DNA from: Chrysomallon squamiferum
Lineage: Eukaryota; Mollusca; Gastropoda; Neomphalida; Peltospiridae
Direction: 5' to 3'
Length of the DNA stretch: 64,000 nucleotides
Assembly: GCA_012295275.1 (NCBI GenBank)
Contig: CM022666.1
Location: 10,755,002-10,819,001 of the forward strand
The position numbers and the translations under genes are program-made. Positions 53,079-64,000 of the stretch are shown here, piece by piece. Numbering within the stretch: the first letter of the stretch is position 1; every line of letters starts with the position of its first letter. A model generated the notes under the pieces. That model saw nothing but the letters and a program-made list of their open reading frames with translations. It was not told where the DNA came from and ran no database searches.

Positions 53079-55549
53079 GAGAAAGACAAACGAGCAGACA
53101 GATAAAAAGAAAAGTGAAGATTACAGAAAGAAACATAATTTTACGCTAATAACATTGAATGAAAGAAAAAAAAAAAAAAAAAATGAAGGCAGAAACATGA
53201 AGAAGATGAAATAGATAAATAAATAAATAAATAAAATTTAAATCAGCTGACACATGTTGGTTCTTGTACATTGACAGATTCCAACTTCGTCAAATAGTGA
53301 AAAACTATTACGTAAAGAAAAAAAAAAAAAAAAAAAAAGAGAAGTTTTATTACTTCTGTTATTTTAAAACATGGCTCTGACATACTTTTAAGGCAACAAA
53401 CTAGACGACCAAAATAAGTCTCTCAAATAATACACAGCAAACTGTCTTTGACTTTTCATTTCATTAATTTATGATTAATTTAAAAATTGTGGAAGCTTCA
53501 AATATTTTCTGAAAGTAGGTAGCAAAGACTTTTTTTTAAAGTAATGTGTTCAAACTATGCAACGTCCATCACAATAATTAACTAACTAACTAAATAAATA
53601 ATTAAGTGAATAAATTAATTAATTAAAAATTATATTAAAAATATGTGATTAGTATTTGAGAGGGGAAAGAAGACTGTAACTAATGTCCGTCACAGGAAAA
53701 AGTGGCAGCTGTAGGAAAAGTCTTCACTGCCGTCGTACAGCATCTTCAGAGTTAGTTTCACTCATTACCATCAGATGACAAATACAGAATAATGGTATTT
53801 TACCCACGATTCTTCAGTACGTCCTCTTTGCTCATTTCCTGATATTTTCAAGAAAAAACAGTTCTAGTTCATGAGGCATCATGCTCAAAAATAAAGATAT
53901 GTATTCAGTTTTGTTGCTGATACAAGAAAAAGATAGTAATCACTGATTTTATTTCAAACTGTCAGTGAGTGAAAAACACAAAACACACTTCCCCGTTGCT
54001 GATCCCGCGCTATGCCCCTGCCTAAGACAGACGGGCGGGTACTTGTCTTTGTACTGCTATTTGTACTGATATTTGTATTGCTATTTGTACTTGTTCACAG
54101 TATTAGTGAATTCAGTACACCACCCAGGGCCGGTCTAATGTGTTAATGACTCGCATTTTTGAGAACCCACACTCTTTTGCTGTTTACTTGATAGCTGTCT
54201 GGCAACGTTACTGTGCACACTTTAAATGACATTCATCTTTAACTATTCAAAATTTTCAGGAAACATTACATCGAGGTCTTAACGACCTACTCAAATATCT
54301 CGTTCGAATCATTTCTAATATTTTTCTGGGTTCATTACTATACCGCAGCTTGGGGCTGAGCTGTCGCAGAGTTCACAGCCCCTGGTCAGCGCGTCAGTGA
54401 GAAAACAGGAGAAAACAGACACAGTCCATCTTTAAACTAGAGTGCCGTTCATGACGTCCATTCCGCTCTGTTTCGACTTGTCACAATAAAATAGTAACAG
54501 GAACTGACTAAATACCGAGCACTTCTCAGAATCACTAGACAAGTGAATCATTTATGTTTTAATATTTATGTTGTTGTGGCCATTAAACTTTAGAAGATAC
54601 AAGCATTTAGTAAAATGATTCTCCTTGGATTGGTGTTTATTCAGCATTGTTGTCCTCGTGATAATTTTTTTTGTTTTTGTTTTTTGTTTTCTGTTTCTAC
54701 TTTTTAAAATCAGTTTCAGTACATCACAAACAAATTAGTTCACGATATAATTATATTTATATTTATATATTTATTTATTTTTAATTTTTTAACATCTTGC
54801 AGTTTAACCCGGCCTCTCACCACCGACTCGCTGAGTCGTCCACACCGGCGGAACGCGACTGTGTGCACTGCACGGTTATTTCTGTGTCCACCCAATATTT
54901 TAAACATTTAAAAACAGTAAAGTTTCTATCTCATCATTTCATTTATAAAATAACAGCTGTAAAGGCAAGCTTTTAAATGATGTGATTAAATGATAATCTT
55001 TCAGATAAAAAACAACAAAACAAAAAACGACCACTTTGGCCTGCGTATGTTCCTTCCTCCTAAGGATCGTCTTAATCAAACGCTTTTATGTCAAGGACAA
55101 ATGTTGGAAAATGCACGATTTTTACCTTGAGAAGGTCATACTTAACCCTCATCAGAGACATGTTCTATAGTTTCTAACTCTTTTATTAATCTGGGATAGA
55201 AGTAGAAGCAGCGGGTTTCCCCGGTCAGTTCAAGTAGCAAGTCGAATGGTATAATATCTGCCTCATTTCTTGATCACAGTTATTTATTTTCTCATATTAA
55301 CGAATTGTCTCTTAATTTATTTTCAGTACAACTACACTGGTAAGGGAGGGTATTTAAAAAAGTAGGTTTCATGCTCAGTTCAGCTCTAAAGTTTTAAAAA
55401 TATGTTCCAGTTCCTATTCCCGAAAGAAAGCTACTTTCATTTAACGCAGACTTTGTCCTTTTTCATCTACCTGTGTTGTTCAGATAATTAGATTTCATCT
55501 CCATTATGTTTATCATTCAAGTAGTCGAGTCAAATTATAGTTAAAGCGA
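52391..55549. other. Intergenic DNA, no gene recognised
   Basis: Contains a CRE-type TGACGTCA at 52871-52878, (TTA)n at about 53026-53080, poly(A) at 53166-53182 and 53319-53338, a 12-bp TGTACTGCTATT repeat at about 54051-54098, and GC-richer patches at 53985-54045, 54345-54420 and 54810-54885. No coding frame recognised. Confidence 0.5.
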
Positions 55550-55860
55550 TTTACATTTTAATAGAGTCTGCCAGTTCAGCTATCTTCATTTTACAAATGT
55601 CTTCATGAAACGATATATTTCTCACGGAGAGATCTAGAGATGCCAAGCGGACAGAAACAAGTTTAGGACGAGTGGCATATGTGGAACTGTCAGTGATCAT
55701 GTGACTTCAGGGAACAGAAATGGAGACTTCAATCTAGAAAATGTTCGTATACATTTATTACTGAGAATATTTAATAAATTTCGTTTTAGAAACGAAGGGA
55801 AATATTTCTTTTTTCTTGCTGTCTTTGAATTTATTTTTATTTATTTATTTATTATTATAA

Positions 55861-55952
<92 letters not shown>
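55550..55952 (+). repeat. Dispersed ~315-bp repeat ending in (CT)n, copy 2
   Basis: Direct counterpart of 36178-36658. The CT tract is shorter here (55867-55952, 86 bp) and is preceded by a C7 run. The two copies lie on either side of the GPCR gene in the same orientation. Confidence 0.92.
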
Positions 55953-55954
<2 letters not shown>

Positions 55955-57568
55955 GTTTCTTCTTTCTCTCTCTCATTGTACACTTTGTAGCGGAATTGTG
56001 AAATAGGAAGTTAAAACTCCCTTATATGTCATGTTGTCCGCAGAAAGAAAAAATAAAAAAATAAAAAATGTTTAACAGTTTTAAGTTTAACAGTTTGTCC
56101 TAACGGTTATAACTGCAGGTGGGGCAATTTGTTTTCTTCATACTCGCACCGAGAGCTCGACGGTTATAATCAAAGTGCAATGAACCGCAGATTTCTGTTT
56201 CCTTCGCGAATTTGTCCTAATGTTCTTGCTTTATCTTTTATCCTGTCTCCCTCTTTCGGTTTCTTCAATCTCTCTCTGTCATTCAGTCTTTCTCACTTTT
56301 TACTCTCTAAGTTTATCTCTTCCTCGCTCTCTTTTTTTGCTCTCATTCTCTCACTATATCCTCTGTATTTAAAGAGAAAGAAAGAAAGAGATTGGTGATA
56401 TATGAAGAATGAATGAACAAATAAACAAGCAAATAAATTAATGAGACCTCAAGAAATTTTATTGTAGATAATTATTTGGTGAACATTTATTTTTTACAAT
56501 TACTTTTTAAACTTTTTCCTCTATTTATTTATCTGTCTCTCTGATGGTCTGTCTGTCTGTCTATCTATTCACCTATCTCTATGTTTATATCGATCTGTTT
56601 ATCTATATAGATATCTGTATATGTTTATCAGTATTTATGTCTGTCTATGTGTAATCTGTGTATTAATCTGCTTACGTCTCTCAATGAACAGTCTCCGAAT
56701 TTTTAAATTAAATTTTAAGAGAATAAATTCAAATGAAAGTTAATATGGATGAGAAGTGTACGCCATTTTTACTAAAAATCTTTATTCAGGAACCGTTTCT
56801 GCATGCGACTACAGCAACTTTAACCTGACTTTAATTAATATCATGATTACTTGTTTCAATCAAGTCGAGTAAAACAAGAACATTCAATCTCCTGTCTACA
56901 AAAATAAATCTGAATCGCCAAAATTATTAATGGTTCAGAAGCAGCGATTGTGATTGCTGACAGACTTCAGTTCACGTAAACAAGTAAAGTCAGCGGCTGC
57001 AGTCAGGTACTGTATGAGAGCCACATGCACTTCGATCTCTGTGACAAAACATTTAGAGAAAAACAAAAATAATAAAAAGATTCATAAACATGCCTACAGT
57101 AATAGCCTACGTCAGCAACTCAACAACACCGTGTCAACATGACATGAGTGCCTTTAAAGGTAATACTACTTTTTTGAAACACAATGAAGAAACGTAAAAA
57201 AAGAAAAAAGTAAAAAGAAACTGAATAATATCAGTGTTTGAAGTAAAAAAAAAAAAAAGACTATTACATGTTTCGTGTTTTGCTGTGGGCTTTTTCTTGA
57301 AGAGTTTTGCTTCGAAACTGTGTTTGAATTCAGTGTGTATTTTATTTACTTATTAATATTTGTATTTTGCTTGTTTGTTAATGCTAGCTCGTTTATTTAT
57401 TTAAGTAAATTTTACTCTCGGTATATTTTAGTATATTTTATAAAAATATTATTAACAATTACTGTACTTTCTTTCTATCCATTTTCCTATGAATCGTCAT
57501 ATTATCCTTCCGTTTATTTATTTATTCCTAGGATTATCTTACTTCAAGGATTCTCTCTAAGTGTGTGT
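55953..57568. other. Intergenic DNA, no gene recognised
   Basis: TC-rich patches at about 56250-56360, TCTG/TCTA words at about 56525-56660, and poly(A) at 57245-57259. No gene-like frame. Confidence 0.5.
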
Positions 57569-58018
57569 TAAACAAGATGGATTCCGTCTCTGAATCATTA
57601 TCATACTTACAGAATGTCAGACATACCCGTGCATTTGCAAAACAAAAAAGAATAACTTGTATTTTATTTTTGTTTATTTCTTATATTTCTTTTTTTTTTT
57701 ATTTATTAATTTTCTCTTTTTCATTTTTATTAATTAATTAATTATTTTTTTGCAATATCAAGCTTGTATGGATATGTCTGGGTTTGATCCCACGGCCGTT
57801 CCCGTCATTGTCTTAGCGATCCTAATTGTATATCCATAGATATATTTACATGTAAGGTCTCAAGAAAAGAAAAAACAAAAGAAACAAAAAGAAGAAAAAA
57901 AGAAAAAAAAGAAGAAGAAATAACATCATATAAACAAAACTATCAACAATTCTTTAAAAAAAAACATGTAATAGTTAATTAAACTATAGCTAGTGAATGA
58001 GTGAGTGGGTGACTTTAT

Positions 58019-58196
58019 AGGTGGTTTCACTGAACTTAACTTTATAGTTTCGTCTACAGGTGGTTTCACTGAACTTAACTTTATTGTTTCGTCTACAGGT
58101 GGTTTCACTGAACTTAACTTTATTGTTTCGTCTACAGGTGGTTTCACTGAACTTAACTTTATTGTTTCGTCTACAGATGGTTTCTACAGAACGTAA
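58019..58196. repeat. 39-bp minisatellite, four copies plus a partial
   Basis: Units GTGGTTTCACTGAACTTAAC followed by TTTATTGTTTCGTCTACAG start at 58021, 58060, 58099 and 58138, with a changed fifth unit at 58177. At 39 bp (13 codons) it stays open in frame on both strands. The unit border TCTACAG|GTGG resembles splice sites. Confidence 0.95.
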
Positions 58197-58299
58197 CTTT
58201 TGCCATTTGAAGTAACCAATGAAACTGCCATTAAGTAATTAAAAGATCCTTCTATTTTACTTCTACTTCTCAACCCCCCCCCAAAAAAATATATTAATA

Positions 58300-58364
58300 A
58301 TTTAAAAATAAGAATACACTAAATAAATAAAAAAAAAATAAAGAAAACATTAATGAAATAAAAT

Positions 58365-58400
<36 letters not shown>

Positions 58401-58560
58401 GAAAGAAAGAAAGAAAGAAAAGAAAGAAAGAAAGAGAAAATAATATAAAGAAAGAAAATAAGAACAAACTCAAAAACAAATAAATACAAAATAAATAAAT
58501 AAATAAATAAATAAACAAATAAATAAATAACAAATAAAATAAAATCATTTAAAAAATAAT
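58300..58560. repeat. AAAT / GAAA low-complexity tract
   Basis: A-rich repeats AAAT, AAAAT and GAAA. The Leu/Phe-rich minus-strand frame is a repeat translation. Confidence 0.9.
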
Positions 58561-58852
58561 TAAATTACTTATATATATCTAAAGACTTTAGCAGTATCTC
58601 AGCTATCTCTCTAAGGTCAGAGGTACTCACAAGCTTAATTAGCTTCGTAAATTAAGGAATGAATAATTTATACCTCACATGATTTTCATATTAAATATGC
58701 TTAAAACACCTGACGTTATTATGATTTTAATTTTATGTTTTATTATTTATGTGCCGAGATAGTTTTGCAAATGCACGGGTATGTCTGATATTCTGTATGT
58801 ATGTATGTATGGTATTAATTCAGAACGTTGAGACGCAGTCCATCTTGTTTAA

Positions 58853-59455
58853 TACGATGTATAGAAGAACCGTCATTTGTTCTTCAGAAATCATTGTTAA
58901 TTTTGAAATATTAAAATAACAAAAATAAAGGAAAATACATTTTTTTTTCTCCAGAAAGTCAGTATCGCTACATGATTATCTAAACAATAGGAATGAAGAA
59001 AGGAAAACAAACTAAAATTCATAAAACAAAACATTTAACTATTTATGATACAGAGAGAAAGGAGCGGTATGTGGGGAATGTGAAAACAAATTCATAATCG
59101 GAGTTACGATTACACAAATCGATATACAAACTACTTAATGTAAAACTGCTTTACAAGGTTTAAATTATGTACGATTGAATTCAGTCAAAGAAAATAAGGT
59201 TTGAGGTTAACTCTTCGAAAGTATTAATGAATTAATTAATTTATAAACATTATTTGTTTGATGTTGGCATGTTTAAAACGTCAGTCAGTGTCAAAGTTTA
59301 TATTGTCCTTACAACAGAGTGTAAAGAAAATTCGTGGTGACGAAAACCGCTTCTTTCTGAAGCTTTGTTTCATTTGATATATTTCTTTTGCATTTACTAA
59401 CTGAAGATATTTGATTAAACTACTAATTAAAATATATAAGTAATCTTGAGATTAT
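58853..59455. other. Intergenic DNA, no gene recognised
   Basis: AT-rich single-copy-looking sequence. No frame, RNA or repeat stands out. Confidence 0.5.
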
Positions 59456-59950
59456 CTAGTTTCTAAAAAAATAACGACAGATATTCAATAAATATAAGCT
59501 GCCTTTAGCTGCCGATATATGCAAATAATTCAAGTTCTCTTTGACCTTTTTACAGAAAAATGCGCGATGACGAACTTTTAACGGCAGTTTTTGAACTTGA
59601 TTAACGTTAATTAGCGGCCAAGATATGACGAGTTCTGCGTGGTAAACTTTCACAGCTTTTAAATCTGGCCCACCAAGTGGCTTCTTTTTTATTTTTAATT
59701 CTGCGGTTTTCACCGATGTCCGCAGGAATCTAATACATGGGCCGAGGTAACAAAATTGACGAACAATACAACTCCTGGAACATCAATTAGCGGAAAAACA
59801 ACAAAACACTTCGATCTGCTCCATGTCAGGCCTGATGAGAATCCCTGTTTTTCAACGACTCAGCTCTTTTCTACGACATCACAGCGCTTTTGAGTGATGA
59901 ACACGAATGTCATGGGAGAAAATTTGAAACTATAGCCTAGCTTTTTTATC
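59456..59950. promoter_or_regulatory. Possible enhancer-like conserved non-coding island
   Basis: Non-repetitive, mid-GC block. It contains an exact octamer ATGCAAAT (59519-59526, POU-type site), GATTAACGTTAATTAGCGG (near 59599) and ATCAATTAGCGG (near 59782), both homeodomain-type words, and a CTTTTAAATCTGGCCCACCAAG segment. An 85-codon minus-strand frame (59456-59713) overlaps without any recognisable domain. The function is inferred from motif content only. Confidence 0.25.
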
Positions 59951-60614
59951 GTAGGGCAGCGGGACTTATTAACATATTGTTCTCATTCATTTTTTGATAC
60001 CATCATTAGCTAGTTTAATATATAAATCTAAAAATATATAACTATAAAACTTAAACTTATATGAACGTAATTACTTGATTCTCCCGTTAGGATTGAACTG
60101 ATTCTGTATTTTAATTCAGGTTTCCACCAAACCGTAAATATTTAGTTTATGTTTTTGTATATTATTGCAAAATATATTTTAAATAATAAATAACTCAAAC
60201 AGCATTTTTGTTGATGTGTGTTATTTATCTAGTGGATATATTTTACTGTCATAGTTTATATTTACTGTCACAGTGTTCTAAATGTCTATATCATCAAGAC
60301 GTGGTTACGACCAACTGAAGTCATGATAGCTCACCTTACGTCTAACATGTCTACTAGCAACTATTAGCTATACATTTACAAGGCAGTTCATTACTTCATA
60401 CTGATGACTGTAATAACCACTAACAAAGGCAGTGCAACATCACTGCCCAGGGAAAAGAACCCTATTTTAATAGTCTTGATATTTTAATATAGTAACAAGA
60501 ACCCCTACCCAGCGAATAAACTCCACCCATTTTCATCCTTTTACAAACGTAAAGAATTAAGGTACATAAAAGAAATTCATAAAAGTAATATTATGTATGC
60601 ATATATACATATAT
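59951..60614. other. Intergenic DNA, no gene recognised
   Basis: AT-rich; no gene, repeat or RNA recognised. Confidence 0.5.
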
Positions 60615-60689
60615 ATATACATACATACATACATACATACATACATACATACATACATACATACATACATACATACATACATACATACA

Positions 60690-60720
<31 letters not shown>

Positions 60721-60772
60721 GTATGTATGTTTTGTGTGTGTGTGTGTGTATGTGTGTGTGTGTGTGTATATA
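60615..60772. repeat. (CATA)n flipping to (TATG)n, then (GT)n
   Basis: About 100 bp of CATA repeats (60620-60718) turn at CATACATATGTATG into the complementary TATG phase. A GT run follows at about 60733-60770. The Tyr/Val/Cys/Met and His/Thr/Tyr frames are repeat translations. Confidence 0.96.
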
Positions 60773-61345
60773 AATACACACACCAAACTGATTACTGTCT
60801 TAAAGTTTATGCTTTATGCGACGAAGGATAAATCGCACATGGACAGTGTAACGCTGGTCTCTGAAGACAGTAAACTGTTTAGTGTTGTTTACATCGTAAA
60901 TGATACAAAACCTCTTTTATTTCTCAACTCAGCGCTTTTGTTTCGTTATTGCCTAAAACAGGTTTACATCAAAACAAAATATTCTTAAATAACAACAGTT
61001 TAGTGTTAGTTTTTAGATGAAAACAATTTTCAAAAATGGCAAAACAGCAGTTAACGACTAAAGAAGTAACTCTAAAATAAGTATAGTGTCGTCCCAAAAA
61101 GCTAAATAAAAATATATCTAGTCATCTTATCTTACCATTGTTTTAGTGATTGCAGGACACACAAACATTATTATACATATGTGAGTATTAACATACCAAA
61201 TCAAAATATAAAGTTACATAAATAAATAAAAGCATAGATATAAATGTATAACATGACAGATATACACCCGCTCTCAAAAAATTACACATTACATATGCAA
61301 CTATAAAAAAACAACAAAAAAACATTCAGCGGTTACACATACAAG
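60773..61345. other. Intergenic DNA, no gene recognised
   Basis: AT-rich, no recognisable feature. The 131-codon + frame that begins in the CATA array has a tail here (to 60988) with no domain. Confidence 0.5.
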
Positions 61346-61625
61346 TGAAGTGGAAGTCAGGTGTGACTGGTGGAAACCGGTGAAGTGGAAGTCACGTGTG
61401 ACTGGTGAAAACTGGTGAAGTGGAAGTCATGTGTGACTGGTGGAAACTGGTGAAGTGGAAGTCATGTGTGACTGGTGAAAACTGGTGAAGTGGAAGTCAT
61501 GTGTGACTGGTGAAAACTGGTGAAGTGGAAGTCATGTGTGACTGGTGGAAACTGGTGAAGTGGAAGTCATGTGTGACTGGTGGAAACTGGTGAAGTGGAA
61601 GTCACGTGTGACTGGGGAAAACAGC
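61346..61625. repeat. 35-bp minisatellite, eight copies
   Basis: Units starting TGAAGTGGAAGTCATGTGTG recur every 35 bp from 61346, 61381 and 61416 onward, differing by G/A and C/T changes. It is more GC-rich than the flanks. 35 is not a multiple of three and no frame stays open. Confidence 0.95.
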
Positions 61626-62617
61626 ACGTACCGCCTTCCCACCCTTCCAGTGTGTCACAAAAAAAATGACGTGAAAGGTTTGTGTCGTAATTAAAGATGT
61701 AAATTTAATTAAAATATCGGAAGGAAAACTTGGGTTCCGAGAGAAAAACAATCATGTATGCAAGTCAGAGTAACATGCTATAGAATAAACAAATAAATAA
61801 ATAAATAATAATGATAATAATATTTTTTTTTTAAAAAGAAACAACGACAACAACAACAACAATAATAAATAATAATAATAATAATAATAATAATGTTTTT
61901 GTTTCAATTTGTTTGTTGTTGCATTTGTTTTGTAATCATGGCAAAATTCCTTTAACAAAAGAACAAAACAAAATATATATATATATAATCTGAATTTACG
62001 AACAGCATCTTGAAAATTACCTGTATTTCTTTTTCTTTCTTCGATTATATATAACATTAGTGAAATACTTCCCTGAAACTACGTTAGTAAGAAAAAAAAC
62101 CCATTGTTAGATGTTCTTTCAAATTCCAGCGTCATTACGATTAAATGGCCTTGAAATGGACAATCCACTGCAGACTGCTGATCACGACATAGTTACACTT
62201 TTTATTATGACGTAATTTACTTCATTAGTGATCAGGGGAACTAACTATTCATAAACGATGAGAGAGTATTTTGTACTGGACTTCATACATGAGAAGAGTT
62301 CCATGTAACATGATAAATTGTGTGTAAGAAGAAATAAACACAGCTTGTAGAGAACCCGCGTTATCACAGTTTCTGTCTGTCTTGCGACGACTGGTGTAGT
62401 TGTTACATGCCGCAGATATTACCGACTAGTGAAATAAATATACTGCTCATAATAAGTTAAGGGTAGTCATGAATTTTCACTATTTATTATCTTGTTTTCC
62501 TTCTTACTTAAAGGAAATGCCAGGACGGTAAATGATAATTAAAATACATTTTAAATTATTGTTAGACGACACATGCACTAAAATTTATTAATTGCTTGTT
62601 TTCGAAAGTGAAAATAT
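61626..62617. other. Intergenic DNA with microsatellites
   Basis: AAAT/AAT/AAC compound repeats at about 61785-61895 and a short TA run at 61973-61987. ATACTGCTCATAATAAGTTA (from 62439) resembles a Tc1/mariner-type terminal sequence but no partner end was found. No gene. Confidence 0.5.
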
Positions 62618-62656
62618 ATACAGTTTTAAAAAGTCTAATACTTTTTAAAACTGTAT
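62618..62656. other. Perfect 17-bp hairpin
   Basis: Arms ATACAGTTTTAAAAAGT and its exact reverse complement are separated by CTAAT (62635-62639). It is AT-rich. The role is unknown; it could be the core of a small palindromic element. Confidence 0.85.
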
Positions 62657-62683
62657 TTGTATCTTACATAAAACGCAGTAACA

Positions 62684-62707
62684 ATTAATTAATTAATCAA
62701 TTAATTA

Positions 62708-62768
<61 letters not shown>
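62684..62768. repeat. TTAA / AAT microsatellite
   Basis: A few AATT repeats are followed by (AAT)n. Confidence 0.92.
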
Positions 62769-64000
62769 TTACACAATCATTCATTTATTCCAAAGATTAC
62801 AAAATAATTTTCTTTGACACTGATCTCTGTACAGAAATAGTATTCAGTGTTCATTCGTTTTATTTCCCTACCAGACATTACCTATTATGATGACATTTTA
62901 ATAACATTTTTTCTGTTTATCTATCTCTCCATCTCTCTGTCAAATCTTTCTCTCTGACTATCTAATATATCTATTTATTTATGTATATATCTATCTGTAT
63001 ATCAAACGATATGTATGTCTGCTGTCTACATTTCTTTCTCTAGCTCAGTGTCGAACTGGGAACTCGGAGGTTTGCAAGGACGGACGATATCAAACTGCGT
63101 AACTGTCAAAGTAGAAAGTTTTTCGGTGTTCAACATTTATCATAAATCAGTGCGGCCTGTTAATAAGTTAACTGAAATGTCGTGTTTGTAAAGCGACAGA
63201 TGAAACATAGATTGTTTTATTGTGCGCTTTACTCCGCTGATCAATCTAGTTGTGCCTTATAAAAATAAAAAAATAAACTGAACAAGTTAAAGACGACTGA
63301 TTTATGATAACAGGACTTTATTTTTATTTTATTTTTATTATTTTTAATCTGGATGTCTGTATTCGTTCCATTATGTTATTCTAGATTCATCTCTCTCTTT
63401 CTCTGCCTGTTTATCACTCTGTCTATCTTTTTTCTTTTCATACCATTTCCTAAGACTGATATATAAGCATGGCAGAAGTATAGGTTTTTTTTTAGTTTCT
63501 TTTTAGGAATTTTCAATATTTTTTTTTTTTTTTTCTCAGTATCAAAAGACATCGAGGAACTAATCACTCGCCTATAATTAATTTTAATCATCGCTCATGT
63601 TTCCCGTTCTAACCCGCACTTATTCCCCGTGTCTTTTCCCCTAAAACAAACATTAATGTTTTCAGTCAAGGTGACATCTTGACAATGATTATATTAAATC
63701 TGTAACGCGTGTGTGAGAAAACACGTCACGTGTTGACTCAAACTTAGAACTGTTGTCCTGACTTCTCAGTCTAAACATAGAAGGTGAATACGTTCACAGA
63801 ATATGAATAGGAACTTGATATATTACAGCAGTCAGGTTTAAAGTAAACTACATTTCAACACTGCTGTACATTTCCAATCTTATTTATTACTTACTAACAA
63901 CTTTAGATTATCTGCGCTGTCTCTGAATGTATATGTGTGTGTGTGAGTTTTAAATATCTTTTTGTCTCTCTATTTGTCTCTCTGTCTCTTTGGGACTGAC
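62769..64000. other. Intergenic DNA, no gene recognised
   Basis: TCTA/TCTG-type words at about 62915-63025, poly(T) patches at about 63482-63535 and TCTC words at the right edge. No gene-like frame. Confidence 0.5.

Larger units (their letters stand above)
57569..58852. mobile_element. Possible foldback-type element with ~75-80 bp inverted arms
   Basis: 57569-57643 and 58772-58852 are inverted copies of each other. Both contain the 18-base word TTGCAAATGCACGGGTAT (or its complement), a GTCTGA-ATTCTGTA segment and CCATCTTGTTTAA at the outer border. The right arm carries an extra (ATGT)n. The 1.1 kb between them holds a 39-bp minisatellite, A-rich repeats and no ORF. The outer ends show no clear target duplication. 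It could be a foldback or long-TIR non-autonomous transposon, or two unrelated insertions of one short repeat. Confidence 0.5.

Noticed and set aside
57775-57815. GGGTTTGATCCC, a B-box-like word
   Set aside because: No tRNA fold or A box at the right distance; it could be a chance palindrome-like word.

Overview
This window reads as nuclear DNA from an animal, most likely a lophotrochozoan and probably a mollusc. The reasons are the strong AT bias, the low gene density, the very high load of microsatellites and minisatellites, remains of Tc1, Tigger/pogo and non-LTR elements, and one intronless-CDS peptide-receptor-like GPCR with a probable spliced 5' leader. There is no bacterial organisation: no operons and no dense ORFs. 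The phylum is inferred and was not tested by any search.

One convincing protein-coding gene is present. It is a class A (rhodopsin-like) seven-transmembrane receptor on the + strand, with ATG at 47683 and stop at 48772-48774 (363 aa). It has a 3' splice acceptor-like site 117 bases before the ATG, short upstream ORFs in the leader, and a candidate poly(A) signal at 49617. A GC-richer island at about 39243-39450 that ends in a good 5' splice donor is a candidate non-coding first exon. That would give an intron of about 8 kb containing mostly repeats.

Layout. 0-5.4 kb: AT-rich intergenic DNA with microsatellites. 5.6-7.0 kb: dead Tc1-like transposon. 8.4-9.1 kb: internally deleted Tigger/pogo element. 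10.0-11.2 kb: 28-bp minisatellite and a 290-bp uninterrupted (TC)n tract. 11.6-15.35 kb: copy A of a segmental duplication with a 1.8-kb, 42-bp minisatellite. 15.4-23 kb: featureless AT-rich DNA. 23.0-23.6 kb: 33-bp minisatellite. 23.8-25.7 and 28.3-28.5 kb: higher-complexity islands that may be regulatory, including an unexplained 167-codon ORF. 29.1-29.55 kb: 47-bp minisatellite. 29.7-35.1 kb: three copies of a dispersed repeat plus a dead LINE reverse transcriptase. 36.2 kb: a roughly 320-bp repeat plus (CT)n, copied again at 55.55 kb. 38.76-38.92 kb: a perfect (GA)29/(TC)29 inverted repeat. 39.2-49.6 kb: the GPCR gene, with copy B of the segmental duplication (43.4-45.3 kb) in its putative intron. 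49.6-64 kb: intergenic DNA with a possible foldback element (57.6-58.9 kb), an enhancer-like island (59.5-59.95 kb) and more tandem arrays.

No tRNA, rRNA, CRISPR array or intact mobile element was recognised. Almost all other open frames are translations of tandem repeats. No clearly new multi-gene system is visible. The most unusual items are the GPCR with degenerate activation motifs, the recent segmental duplication whose minisatellite differs about fivefold in length between copies, and the perfect purine/pyrimidine inverted repeat.
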